Origin: Cristatella mucedo
Lineage: Eukaryota > Bryozoa > Phylactolaemata > Cristatellidae
Direction of reading: 5' to 3'
DNA length: 28,500 nucleotides
NCBI GenBank assembly: GCA_009760855.2
Contig: WPIO01000041.1
Span: 391,501-420,000 of the forward strand
The position numbers and the translations under genes are program-made. Below the pieces are notes generated by a model. The model searched no databases. It saw only the letters and a program-made list of their open reading frames with translations, and had not been told where the DNA came from. Below, piece by piece: positions 9,700-18,786 of the stretch (positions are counted from its first letter, which is position 1; the number at the start of each line of letters is the position of its first letter).

Positions 9700-11105
9700 G
9701 AGTACGTGAGAGAGGTTAAGCGGGTTAAGCGTGGCAGAGCGAGACTGAGAGACGAGAGGAGAGAGAGAGAGAGAGAGCAAGCTAGCGAGCACGCACCGAC
9801 AGGACGCTCGCTCGCTCGCAGATCGCAGCTGCTCGCGCATCTCAACGCCGCAGAAAGCGTGTGACGTGCAGCAGACGCTGAGGCTGCTGCAGTCTGGGGG
9901 CTCGCCCGACCGCATCGCCTTCGCGAGGACGCGAGGAGCTCATCCGGCGATGCGAACACACTAGGCGCGCGGCGACGAGCGTCGGCGAAACCGAGCCGCG
10001 GCTCCGTCTGCCGCAGCAGCGTTGAAGGCCAACGCGGTGAGTGGGAGGGGAGGGGAAGGGAGGGCAAGCCAGGTCTCCGGGACGAGCGCCCGCGCGCGCG
10101 CGTGACAACGAGGCAAGGGCTTTTACCTACCTCCCGGCCAGAGAGAGCACCGACCGGCTGGCCGCGGCCGTGCGAACGGTCGCGCTTGGCTGTTGGTGGT
10201 GGTGGTGGTGCACGAGCAGCTGCAGCTGCTTTAGCGCAGAGCGGCGGCTCGAACGAGCCGCGGCTGCCGACCGAGATCGCAGCTCGCACCGCGCCGTGCG
10301 CGGAGGCCGTGCGCCGAATCCTGCCCGTCGCGTGCCCCCGAGCGTCTTGTCACACGTCGTCCCGGCAGCGGTCGGCGAGCGCAGCTCGGCGGAGGCGTGA
10401 GTGAGCCGACGGCGGGCGCGGCGACTGCTAGGCCTCACTGCTGCCAGCCAACTGCCGCGATCCGGCGGCGAGGTTGCGGCGTCGGCGCGTGTTTTTTTCC
10501 AGCCTCCCGGGCGATTACAATGGAGCGGGCACCGACTCTTTTGTCGCCGTTCCCGCACGCTCGCGTCACAGAATGACAGGTCACGCCGACGTGAGTCACC
10601 GACCGGTCCCGCGACCTTCACCTCAGCGGGCTGGCGGCGCCTGGCCCTGTGCCTGGCACTCCTCACGCAGGCGTCGTGCGCGCCGCCCGACGACCGTCGC
10701 CGGTCGCTCCGGCGCGGAGGCGCACAGCGAATCCACGCCTAGTACAGCGGCGTACGGCGGCTCTCGGTCGCCGCGACCGCAAGGTCGTCGCCACTTGGCC
10801 ACGACCGACCGACCGACGAGTACGCGGTGGCCGCCGGAGGGGGCGGGGCCGCTCAGTACGACGAAGAAGAGCCCGCCGCTCACACCAAGGCCACCAAGGT
10901 CGCTGTCGCTCGCACAAAGGCCACCATGGTCGCTGCGGCGAAGCGGGGAAAGCGGAACCCGCTTACCGGCGAAGTCCTTGTGCCCGCGCGCACAGCGGCG
11001 GCCGTAGCGTCCAGTTGGCGCCAAGTGGCGAAAGGAGCGGCTGCAGACTGCTCGCGCTGGCTGCGTATAGCAGCGGCGCGAGATTTCGCCGCGACTCGAT
11101 CGTCG
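9700..11105. promoter_or_regulatory. CpG-rich domain, part 1
   Basis: The sequence becomes strongly GC- and CpG-rich from about 9720. Several strong plus-strand donor-like sites occur: acgcg|gtgagtgg at about 10036, gaggc|gtgagtga at about 10396, and gccgac|gtgagtca at 10591. All six frames are open for long stretches because stops are rare in such DNA, so the many overlapping ORFs do not count as evidence. It may be promoter plus spliced 5' UTR of a gene. Contained details: (TGG)n at 10193-10210, an 18-codon ORF with a strong start context (accacaatgg-like, A at -3 and G at +4) at 10520-10576, and a 30-bp imperfect tandem repeat at 10881-10940. Confidence 0.5.
10627..10742 (+). CDS. Signal-peptide-like frame after a splice acceptor (speculative)
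   Basis: After a good acceptor (accttcacctcag, ending at 10626) one frame encodes WRRLALCLALLTQASCAPPD: a basic n-region, a hydrophobic core and an ASCA-type cleavage site. It then runs through Arg-rich sequence to a TAG at 10740-10742. The same frame is open again from 10743 to 11162, with a DEEE patch and an AKRGKR basic motif. There is no ATG in this frame upstream, so it could only be expressed by splicing from an unseen exon. Because GC-rich DNA makes open frames cheap, this is only a pointer. Confidence 0.12.
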
Positions 11106-11540
11106 CAGCAGTCTACAAATACCTCGTACAAACCTCAAATCCTTTGGAGACCGTGCATTTAGTTCGTATGCTCCCAAAGCCTGGAACTCCTTCCTGACTT
11201 GCGTCAGAATATTCCCTTGACGTGACCACATTTAAAAAGAACTTAGAAACACACCTATTTAGTACAGCATTTAGTGGGTTCCTGCGATTCGTCCTTGATG
11301 TGCTTATGCGTGCTGACACTGTGCATGCTGCCACTAACCGCATTTGCATGCTGACCCTGTGCATTTCACCCCTAACCATGTTATTCATTTTGTTTATCAG
11401 GTATGATATTAATCACCCTCCAATCGCGTTTCCCTTTGCAGCAAATGTAAAACGTCTAGAAAGAGATTGAGCTCTCTGAGGGCGTTTTATCGAGTGCATT
11501 ATTGTTATTATTATCATTATTATTATTATAATCATTATTT
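11106..11540 (+). mobile_element. L2-like LINE, 3' fragment (copy A)
   Basis: It encodes the reverse transcriptase C-terminus, beginning inside the conserved PRTNLKSFGDRAFS block. In the coding phase the NTSYKPQILWRPCI reading is a frame neighbour; the true frame gives FSSYAPKAWNSF, then shifts to TTFKKNLETHLFSTAFSG. The 3' UTR shares with copies B and C the duplicated gcatgctgacactgtgcatg segment, and ends in aaaacgtctagaaagagatt, a stem partner gggcgtttta, and (ATT)n (11498-11540). It is 5'-truncated, frameshifted and inserted into the CpG-rich domain. Close similarity to copies B and C shows a shared, moderately young source. Confidence 0.9.
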
Positions 11541-11545
11541 TCGCA

Positions 11546-12250
11546 GGCGAGAGCGGCGCCGCGAATCGCCGCAGTGCGGAGCCGCAGTCGCACAGCGACT
11601 TCCGGCGAGCGACTGATGGCCGACGTCTTTCGATTGAAGCGGCGGCAGCAGCAGCAGCATCAGAGCGACAGCTCAGTCGGTCGGCGGCGTAGCGCTAGCG
11701 GAAGAGTCGGAGAATGGGAGCGCCCCCTTTCGGCTTCGCCCGTCGCCGCGTGCCGCCGCGCCGGGCGTTCATTCCCGCTCGCTCGCGATCCGCGGCGCTT
11801 GGCGCAACGGCCGCCGGTAGTAATTGGCTAAAAAGCATTACACGGCCGCTCCTTTTTCCGACGGCTCGGCGAGCGAAAACCGAGCCGAGCTTTCGCGCGC
11901 AGTCTGCCCTGCGAGCGCGCGGAGCAAGGACTCGCTCCTGGCGAGTGCGCACGGCGGTCGCAGCAGCTTCAAGCGCTCTCAGCTCCAACCTAATCTAGCC
12001 GCGGTGCACCGAGCGCAGATTAGTGCAGCTCTCGAGAAGCGTAACAGCTGACGCAGCGCGTCCTTTCGCCTCGGCTAGCGCTTATCGCCTGCGAAATCTC
12101 GGAGCGAGCGAGCACCGGAGGCAGGCTGTAAAACAAGCGCTCGTGCCTCGGTGCCACCAGCTCTCCACGCAGCCTGCCTAGTTAGTTCTAAATAACGCTG
12201 AGAAAATTCGATCGCGCTTAGCTGAGAGAGCACTTGGTTAGAGCGAGCCG
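11546..12250. promoter_or_regulatory. CpG-rich domain, part 2
   Basis: This is CpG-dense sequence continuing the domain after the L2 insertion. An ATG frame at 11616-11831 (72 codons) starts MADVFRLKRR, has a Gln run and is then Arg/Ser-rich; its -3 base is C and no clear donor follows, so it is left as a possibility only. No other gene is supported. Confidence 0.4.
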
Positions 12251-12253
12251 AGT

Positions 12254-12421
12254 ATAATAATTGGTATAATAATTTAATAATATCATTATATTATTTTAAT
12301 ATTTTGTTATTATATTAATTTTGTTAACTTGTGTCATTATATTATTTAATATTATTATTATATTATAATAAAAGTAAGTATAATAATAATGAATATTATA
12401 ATAATTTTATTATTATAAAAA
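12254..12421. repeat. AT-rich (TAATA)-type patch
   Basis: About 165 bases made almost wholly of TAT, ATT and TAA words, with sharp borders against CpG-rich DNA on both sides. It may be the expanded (ATT)n tail of a retrotransposon whose body has decayed, or simple-sequence DNA. Confidence 0.85.
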
Positions 12422-12496
12422 GTCGTGATGGTGGGTTCTCCGCTACGCTCGTGGATATTGAGCGCACTACCGTGAGCAGCTCGATCGTGCCACCTT

Positions 12497-12585
12497 TTGC
12501 AGCAAATGTAAAGTGCCTAGAAAGAGACCATGTTCTCTGGGGACGACGCTACACGAGTGTATTATTATTATCATTATCAGCTGCA
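12497..12585 (+). mobile_element. L2-type 3' tail fragment
   Basis: It reads tttgcagcaaatgtaaagtg, then cctagaaagaga and gttctctggggacg, followed by tgtattattattatcattat. This matches the last 90 bases of L2 copies B and C. No coding part precedes it, so it is either a severely truncated LINE or the 3' end of a decayed family 1 SINE. Confidence 0.8.
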
Positions 12586-12880
12586 TCCTCCGTGACAGTC
12601 TGCGACTCGCTCGCCGCAGTCTGCTCGCCTTGCCAGTGAGACGCTCGCTCGCTCGCTCGCGCCGAGAGTAAAAGCTTCTTGCCTGCCGGCGGTAAGGTCT
12701 GACAACTCCTCTGAAGCAAAAAACCTTTTGCCTGCCGCGCTCTTCCTTTGCGAATATCGCCGAAGCCGCCGCTTTTACTCGATATGCACTGGCTACCAAT
12801 AGAGCAGTGGCAGCAGCCCGTCGCTCGCTCACTCACTTTTGGGATCTGATAAATTGCTCATAAACGCGCTCATCGAGCTC

Positions 12881-12911
12881 TCCTCCTCCTCCTCCTCCTC
12901 CTCCTCCTCCC
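12881..12911. repeat. (TCC)n microsatellite
   Basis: A pure tcc run of about ten units. On the minus strand it appears as (GGA)n, encoding a Gly run in an overlapping chance frame. Confidence 0.95.
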
Positions 12912-12982
12912 TCCCGCAGCGAAGCTACTCTGCCGCGGGTCGTCTGCTTGCGAGTTTTCCCACCAGTCGTTCGGTAATGCTT

Positions 12983-13070
12983 TCTGCATAGCATCTGCGT
13001 AGTGCCCAGAAAGAGATTCAGTTCTCCGAGGGAGTTTTTACAAATGAATTGTATTATTATTATTACTACT
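12983..13070 (+). mobile_element. L2-type 3' tail fragment
   Basis: It contains gtgcccagaaagagattcag, then ttctccgagggagtttttac and aaatgaattgtattattatt. The order matches the L2 and family 1 SINE tail. The upstream part is unrecognisable. Confidence 0.75.
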
Positions 13071-13079
13071 ACCTGCACC

Positions 13080-13940
13080 GCCCGCCGAATCAGATCCATC
13101 GAACGGTCTGCGCTTCCAGCTGCTTCGCTGCTTCGCCGCCTGTTGCTGCTGCCCGCGATTCGTTCCCGACTGATGTGTCACAACGTTCCATGACAAAACG
13201 GACATTCAGAAGGAGGAAGCCGAGAGAGCGCAGCGGCACTGCTTGGCAGCGCTCGCTCAGCTCGCAGGGAATTTCGCTCCGCGCGATCGCGCCCGCTGAA
13301 AATAGACGCGCGCGGCGCCGTCTCTCCGATCAGCCGACTCTCCGATCGTCTTCTCTCCGATCTCCGTCGTCTCTCCGATCAGCTTCTTTTCATCGGCGAG
13401 CTGCTTTTCCGGTCTCGCGCTCAGTGCGCAGAAAGAGATCAAGAGTTCAACGCGTGGACGATGCAATATGGACCCACTCGAGCCGCCCCTCCCCCCCAGG
13501 CGCGCAGTCGCTCTGAGCTTCGCTCCGAGCGCCCCCCCCCCCGCGCGCGCGCGGGGTGCGCCTCTGGGAGGTGGCGCGCGAGCGCTTGCCGGGACCGATC
13601 CACGACGAGATCCGGGAAAGTGCATTTTCGCGGCCAACCGCCGCGCGCGCGCGCGAAAGCAGCTAATAACTTCGCACCTGTTTGCACAGCCTCGGCTGCC
13701 GGCGAGAATGGTCATCGTCGAATGCGTCGATTCGGAGGTGCAGCGCTCCGTGCTGCTCAATGGGCGCGAGTCACCGTCTTATCTAACCAAGAGTTGGGCG
13801 AGTGCTCGCCGCCGGCGATTCTCAACGAGAACGAAGGGGAGCGAAAGGTCCTTTCGCGGCCGACCGCCAGTGCCGGGCGGGTGCGCCCGTGGACTTCGCA
13901 CCGTTCGCTGCGAGTGCCCGCGAGAATTGTCACGCTCGCC
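13080..13940. promoter_or_regulatory. CpG-rich domain, part 3
   Basis: CpG-dense DNA. Details: five tctccgatc-type short repeats at 13320-13385; a self-complementary ccccgcgcgcgcgcgggg at 13539-13556, following a C-run; an alternating (GC)n at 13642-13656; and two diverged copies of one segment (13615-13720 and 13845-13935). An ATG frame at 13708 with G at -3 and +4 begins MVIVECVDSEVQRSVLLNGR and runs into the SINE at 13941. It has no recognised domain and is not called as a gene. Confidence 0.45.
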
Positions 13941-14112
13941 GCGCTGGTTTGGCCCTAGCGGTCGATGCACTCGCCCGACCAAGGTCAAGGTGAATGTATA
14001 CGATGGCCGAGGTCGTCGGCTGGATACCCGAGGCGTGTAGACGTGAAGAGCGCCTGCATATTAGAGAGTTTAAGTTCTTTCGGTGCGCTACACAAATGAA
14101 TTATATTTCTTT
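13941..14112 (+). mobile_element. tRNA-derived SINE, family 1
   Basis: It begins gcgctggtttggccctagcg (box A region), then gccc..gaccaaggtcaaggtg, gaatgtatacgatggc and gaggtcgtcggctgga (box B region, mutated). The tail gaagagcgcctgcat, agagagtttaagttcttt and gtgcgctacacaaatgaatt parallels the L2 3' end. It sits inside the CpG-rich domain. Confidence 0.85.
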
Positions 14113-15120
14113 TATTTTCCTGCGTCTCGCTCCTCGCTGCCGCAATCGACGCGAGTGGCAGCGTTATGTAACCGGAAGCCGCGCTCTCTGGGCCGCCGCC
14201 GGGGTCGGACCCGCTGGCGAGAGCCGAGTCTAATCGCAGTCGCGGGCACGCACGCGCCGGCGTAGCAGCGGCTCGGTAGGCTTGACAGTTTAAGGAGTTT
14301 AGGCCGCGCGGAGACGTCGGGCGAGCTCTGTTGATCGGGCGGCGGCGTGGCGCTCATCCCGCGAAAGCGCGAACCGCTAGCGCGACCGGCGCACTCGGGG
14401 CGCGTCGGGGCGAGAGGCGGCCCGCGGCTCCGCGACTCTGGCGGCGGCAGCGCATTGAACTTCGGCTCGAGCCCACGTCAGACCGAGGCAGTCGGAACGC
14501 ACGGTCGGAACGAGGCGGAACGGGTGGGACGGTGCCGGCGACGTACGACGGCAATTCCGAATTCCGCTCGCGATTTCCGTTGCGCCGATGGGCTCAGCCT
14601 GAGAGCCGCCCGCCGGCGATTAATCGAAGACCGCCGAGAGCTCGGCTTTCCGCACCGAGGCGACGATTTATAGACTCGTTAAAAACTCCGGCCGCGGCCG
14701 CGGCGCCGCAGAAGGGAGGCGGAGCAGGCTCTGCGGCGCCGCGACCGCAAGTGCGAGGCCGGGGCGAGGCGATCTAGGTTTGGACAGTGCTCGAGGGATG
14801 GGGGCGCGGCGAGCTGCAGGAGCGAGACGGGCGTCGGCACGACGCGTCCACTCTAGAATATCGGACTCGCGGTGTGGGCTGCCGGCTCGGACGTGTGCCC
14901 CAGAGCGCTCCGTCGCCGCAGGTGCGCGCGACGCCTGCTGCTCGCGCAGCAGTCCGCCGCGATCGGCGGGGCGGATCCACGATGCGGCGGGCCAGCGGCC
15001 GGAAGTGATTGATCGTTCTCGCACAACACCATCGGCCGCGGCGGCCCGCTAGCGACGGATGAGTGACTAGTAGCTTGGAGGACGTTGTTGTTCGACACGC
15101 TCTTAGGCCGCCGCAGTCTG
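14113..15120. promoter_or_regulatory. CpG-rich domain, part 4
   Basis: Strongly GC- and CpG-rich, with long overlapping open frames on both strands and no frame that stands out. A 12-bp inverted repeat gcggcgccgcag/ctgcggcgccgc lies at 14700-14711 and 14731-14742. CpG density falls away after about 15120, which marks the right edge of the domain. Confidence 0.45.
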
Positions 15121-15880
15121 ATTGATTCCAGTCAAAGGCGATGTATCCAGTTTATTCTAGTCGAGTTTGTAATGGTAAACCTAGCTTCAAATCCGCAGCC
15201 GATAGTTGCACTGACCGCTCGGCGTCCGACATTGCGTCCTCCGAAAGAATAAGGAAAGGCGCGGCTGACCTCTGACCTGATGGGCGGTAGACAGAGCGCT
15301 GCTGGTCGTCCCGTCCCGTCGTCTGCTGCTCAGTCGGAGGCTACGGGAGTGGTTTCAGCCCTATTAACAGCGGCGCTCCTTTCTTTGATCTCCGTGGCCC
15401 GATCTTTGGCCCGATCGCCGGATCTCTTTGGCCCGATCGACCAGCTACGCTGGACGACCGCTGGCTGACTGGTACGAAGCTGGTGCGCGCGAGCGGATGG
15501 AAAACCGAGTAGCAGCCGCCGGCGAAGCCAAGCGTCAGCGATAGCGGGTGCACGCGTGGACCAGAGGCCGGCTCGGAGCGATGCTGGTAGTTGCCCCCCC
15601 CCCCTCCCGCCGCTAATCAGTCTGCTCAGGACGCTGCCTGAGTAGATATCGCACTCATTCGCCGTATGCTGTAGAGGCATCCGTTGCGGGCGATAATAAA
15701 GGGAGGCGGGGTCCAATTTCCCATTTATCGGCTGACTACCGATTAGAGCCCCCTCCACCCCACCCACCCCCCCCCCCGCTAATCGTCCTTGATGCGATCT
15801 TGCGCATTGTGACCGAATGGAAGCACTCACCCCTTCGGCTGAAAAAGTTGCATCTGACTCCTGGCTCTATTCGACGCTAT
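15121..15880. other. Unassigned DNA with C-runs
   Basis: No gene is supported. Poly-C runs occur at 15594-15604 and about 15766-15778. Three tttggcccgatc-type short repeats lie at 15395-15440. Confidence 0.3.
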
Positions 15881-16012
15881 CTCGAAAACAAATATACCCA
15901 TGGAAAGAGCCGATCGATCTATCAATTTGACCTCAAGCGTCTACTTCTCGAAAACAGATATGCCCATGGAAAGAGGCGAGCGATCTATCAATTTGACCTC
16001 AAGCGTCTACTT
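15881..16012. repeat. 66-bp tandem duplication
   Basis: Units 15881-15946 and 15947-16012 differ at four positions only. In the one frame open through both, 66 bases equal 22 codons, so the peptide is also repeated (each unit contains HGK and IYQFDLKRLL). All four differences change an amino acid, which argues against purifying selection on that frame. The frame has no ATG and runs on into a SINE fragment. Confidence 0.95.
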
Positions 16013-16067
16013 CCCCTGCAAATAGCTCAGCGCTTTCCATTCATCAGGCAATCCCTTTTTGTGTCAA

Positions 16068-16150
16068 CTGCCCGCTGCGAGCGGGGTGATAGCCGAGAGG
16101 TCTATTCTGCCGCTATACAAATAAGGCTGTCGAATCAGCGAATCTTTACT
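16068..16150 (+). mobile_element. SINE family 2, 3' fragment
   Basis: It reads tgatagccgagaggtctatt, then ctgccgctatacaaataagg and ctgtcgaatcagcgaatc. These match the 3' half of the family 2 copies. The tRNA-like head is missing. Confidence 0.7.
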
Positions 16151-16790
16151 TTTTTTTTTCACTTTGACTTTCTTTCTTGTACTTTCTTTCTTCTTGTACG
16201 GTCTCCACGTTTTCCGCCCTGTCAAGCCCTGTCGGCTCGACGAGAACTACGAGGCCTTTGAGGGCATCGCCCGCAGGACAATATCAGGACCAATACCAGG
16301 ATCAGGTCAGCGGCACGTCCTGGGGGAAATCGTTCGAGGACTGTCTGTCACCACCTGCCACCCTCCCTCAGTACGCTGCCCGGGCTTCATAAGCAGCGCT
16401 TAATAAACCTTGTGCTGGACGTCACTTACGATGAGCCTCACTGAGCGTGCGGACAGTATTTCAAGGCCGGTTTATTAAAGTGAGCGTCTTTTAGTGCCGA
16501 TTCGTGAATAGCGTTACAACAGCCCGTCCGGACTGCGATGTGCCGACGTCGGTTAGAAAAAGCTGGAGTTGGTGGCGTAAGGGCGGGCGCTTGCCTGCAA
16601 TTCCGCGGCGGCAAGGTTGCAGGCAACTGCCCGTCCGCCCACTTGGCCATCGCCAGCTGCTAGCGATCGAGTGAGCGAGATATCTGCGAGAGGCGGGCGG
16701 CCCTCTCGAATAGGTGCCCGCGGGCGTCTGCTGCACATACTGGTGACTCGAGCAGCACTTTTTATTCGCGGTGCTCACGCTCCAGGGGTA
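16151..16790. other. Unassigned spacer
   Basis: No gene is supported. It begins with a pyrimidine-rich run (T9 near 16150) and later holds ordinary mixed sequence. Overlapping small ORFs on both strands at 16438-16778 have no recognisable features. Confidence 0.3.
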
Positions 16791-16859
16791 GGAAACCGTG
16801 CGTCGGGGCGGCAGGAAACCGTGCGTCGGGGCGGCAGGAAACCGTGCGTGCCCACGGTC
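16791..16859. repeat. 23-bp tandem repeat, about 2.6 copies
   Basis: The unit ggaaaccgtgcgtcggggcg plus gca is found exactly at 16791-16813 and 16814-16836. A third partial copy (ggaaaccgtgcgtg) then diverges. Confidence 0.95.
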
Positions 16860-16904
16860 GGAAGCCGCACGACATTTCGAGAAGGCAAGTAGAGATGCCA
16901 GCGC

Positions 16905-17045
16905 ATGCGCTTGGAAGCCGATCTATACCGTCTTCCGTCTTCTGAAGTTCGAAATGCAGCGAACTCATTCGAAGAAGGAAAGCTGGACGAGTCAACATCG
17001 CGCTTCTGCAAAGTGGGAAACGAGTTTTTCGCTATTGAAGGCTAG
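16905..17045 (+). CDS. Small hypothetical ORF or terminal exon
   Basis: An ATG frame of 46 codons ends at TAG 17043-17045; an in-frame TAG lies just upstream of the ATG, near 16890. The peptide begins MRLEADLYRLPSSEVRNAAN and ends in a mixed acidic and aromatic segment, with two Cys-free thirds and one Cys. Composition and codon use look protein-like. A possible acceptor (gatgccag) precedes the ATG by three bases, so this might equally be a terminal exon. The start context is poor (C at -3). Two other frames here are also open, and no family is recognised. Confidence 0.2.
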   Translation: MRLEADLYRLPSSEVRNAANSFEEGKLDESTSRFCKVGNEFFAIEG

Positions 17046-17406
17046 AGTTTAATAGTCGGCGTGCCTTCAGCCAGCTTCTCGACGTGTACGCAGCTGTTGC
17101 ATGCTGTTTCGCAGCAGCTCGTGGCTTTAGTGGCTTTAGTGGAAGCTCGCCGGTCGGTCGATGACGATCGTTCTTGTCCTATTGTCCTGGAAGCCGCTCG
17201 AGCGCAGACATCCGTCGGACTGTCATCTGGAGGACGTTTCGTGTTGATGAGCTCAAGTCAACGGGCGGACTGTCGCAGACGCTTTCGGAGATGGAGCTAA
17301 TTTGTGTGCCCTGTAGCTGAGGTCCCTCGTGCTGGCTGCTCGGCCTTTCCTTCCTGCGAGCCAAGCGACGGAGTCATCGTGACCTGGTGGCCGTAGCGAA
17401 AAAGTC
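17046..17406. other. Spacer with an exon-like minus-strand frame
   Basis: On the minus strand a frame is open from about 17372 to a stop at 17179-17181. A plausible acceptor (cgcttggctcgcag, ending near 17352) falls inside it, which would give a terminal exon of about 57 residues rich in Ser, Gln and Arg. The plus strand is open over most of the same span. Nothing else supports a gene. Confidence 0.15.
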
Positions 17407-17560
17407 AAGGCCGATTAAACGGCCTCATTTGTATAGCGGCAGAAAGGCCTCGCCGGCTATCGCCACCGTTTACAGTTGGATATACATGCTCGATCACGGC
17501 AGGACTCGAACCCTCGGTCTCGAAAAGCGAGCACGCCAAGTGTAAAGTAGTGGCCTGTGC
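17407..17560 (-). mobile_element. tRNA-derived SINE, family 2
   Basis: Read on the minus strand: the box B region ggttcgag..tcctgc appears here as gcaggactcgaaccctcgg, then the body ggcgatagccggcgaggcc, and the 3' end gccgctatacaaatgaggcc. The order matches the copies at 4181, 19497 and 22605. The head is diverged. Confidence 0.8.
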
Positions 17561-17859
17561 TGCTTCGCGCCTTTTCTGTCGAGTTAGAACTGCTGCTTGT
17601 CTTGTTCTTTGCCCAGGGGACAAACGACAACGATCTGCTGTCCAGAGACGGAATATGAAGCTCAGCTGAGACTGGTAGTAGGCCTCCGTGTCGCCATTCT
17701 ACCGGGAGCTGATAGGTATATACCTGCAGTTAGAGGCTTGAGCGTAGAGGCAGTTAGAGATAGAGGTTCTAGTGGAGTAGTTCGCATGTAGCAGAACAAG
17801 GTCCATCTCATTGAATTTGAGACCGAGAGTGTTTCATTGTCGCTCGTGGATTGACTCGC
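17557..17859. other. Unassigned spacer
   Basis: No gene or clear repeat is seen. Short imperfect repeats of a gttagag-like word occur near 17725-17775. Confidence 0.3.
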
Positions 17860-17955
17860 CCTTGGGTCTTAGCCCAAGGGTAAGGTGCTCGCCCTTTACG
17901 ACCTAGGTCATGGATTTGAGTCCTGCAGCAGATAAATCTTTATTGGCAGCCTTAA
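17860..17955 (+). mobile_element. SINE head, probably family 2, 3'-truncated by an L2 insertion
   Basis: It reads tagcccaagggtaaggtgct, cgccctttacgacctaggtc and atggatttgagtcctgcagc, a tRNA-like head with a decayed box B. An 8-bp inverted repeat (cccttggg/cccaaggg) lies at its start. The body is lost where L2 copy C begins (about 17958). Confidence 0.65.
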
Positions 17956-18560
17956 TTGGGTGATCGCAGTTGCCACATTACTCCACTTCTCGCCGACCTG
18001 CACTGGCTACCAGTCAAGCAACGGATTGACTTCAAGGTCTTTTCGCTCACTTTTAGGTCACTCCATTCTTTGGCTCCAGCCTATCTCTCAGATCTACTCC
18101 CCCACCAGGCCAAGCATCGTACCACTCGCTTTTCGAAATCCAACAGTTTACCAATACCTCGGACAAACCTCAAATCCTTTTGAGACCGTACATTTAGTTC
18201 GTATGCCCCCAAAGCCTGGAACTCACTCCCGACTTGCGTCAAAACATCCCCTGACTTGACCGAATTTAAAAGAACTTAAAAACACACCTATTTAGGACAG
18301 CATTTAGCGGGTCCCTGCGATTCGTCCTCGATGTGCTTATGCGTGCTGACACTGTGCATGCTGCCACTAACCACATTTGCATGCTGACCCTGTGCATGTC
18401 ACCCCTAACCATATTATTCACTTTGTTTGTTTTTCAAGCATGATTTTACTTACCATTCAATCGCATTTCACTTTGCAGCAAATGTAAAGCACCTAGAGAG
18501 AGATTAAGTTCTCTGAGGGCGCTTTATCAAGTGAATTATTATTATATTATAATTATTATA
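17956..18560 (+). mobile_element. L2-like LINE, C-terminal fragment (copy C)
   Basis: This is the longest clear piece of the L2-like reverse transcriptase C-terminus. In order it shows HITPLLADLHWLPVKQRIDF (about 17975-18034), FRSLHSLAPAYLSDLL (about 18052-18100), SNSLPIPRTNLKSF (about 18138-18180), then a TGA where copy B has GGA, followed in frame by DRTFSSYAPKAWNSLPTC and a further frame change near the FKRNLK block. The LHWLPV and YLSDLL words are characteristic of L2-type and related LINE proteins. The 3' UTR, the 3' stem-loop and (ATT)n follow. The endonuclease and catalytic motifs lie upstream of the truncation point and are absent. It cannot encode an active enzyme. Confidence 0.92.
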
Positions 18561-18599
18561 GCTGACAAGGCTCATGTGTCACCATACGAGACGCTCTTG

Positions 18600-18735
18600 G
18601 ATTATCCGACCTTGACTTTTGATCTCTCCGTCTCTCTGTCAGTCTCTGTCTCTCTGTCCCTGTCTTTGTCTCTATCTCTGCTTCTCTGCTTATCTGCCCG
18701 CCTGCCTGCATGTCGCTCTCTGGCTCTATATCTCG
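18600..18735. repeat. Decayed pyrimidine-rich (TCTG/TC)n tract
   Basis: Imperfect tctctgtc and tctctatctc words make up most of the span. The overlapping open frame is a Ser/Leu repeat artefact. Confidence 0.85.
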
Positions 18736-18786
18736 GTGTCTCTTTTTGTTTCACCATTCGATTGGGCTAGGGTTTGACGTCTTAGG

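Noticed and set aside
9657-10666. Long minus-strand frames of 179-210 codons
   Set aside because: Stops are rare in this GC-rich DNA, so all frames are open; composition is Arg/Ala/Ser/Pro as expected of translated CpG-rich sequence.
10623-11231. 202-codon minus-strand frame
   Set aside because: It overlaps other open frames in GC-rich DNA and runs antisense through L2 copy A.
17956-18560. An intact autonomous LINE
   Set aside because: Only the C-terminal end of the reverse transcriptase is present, and it carries an in-frame stop and a frameshift.
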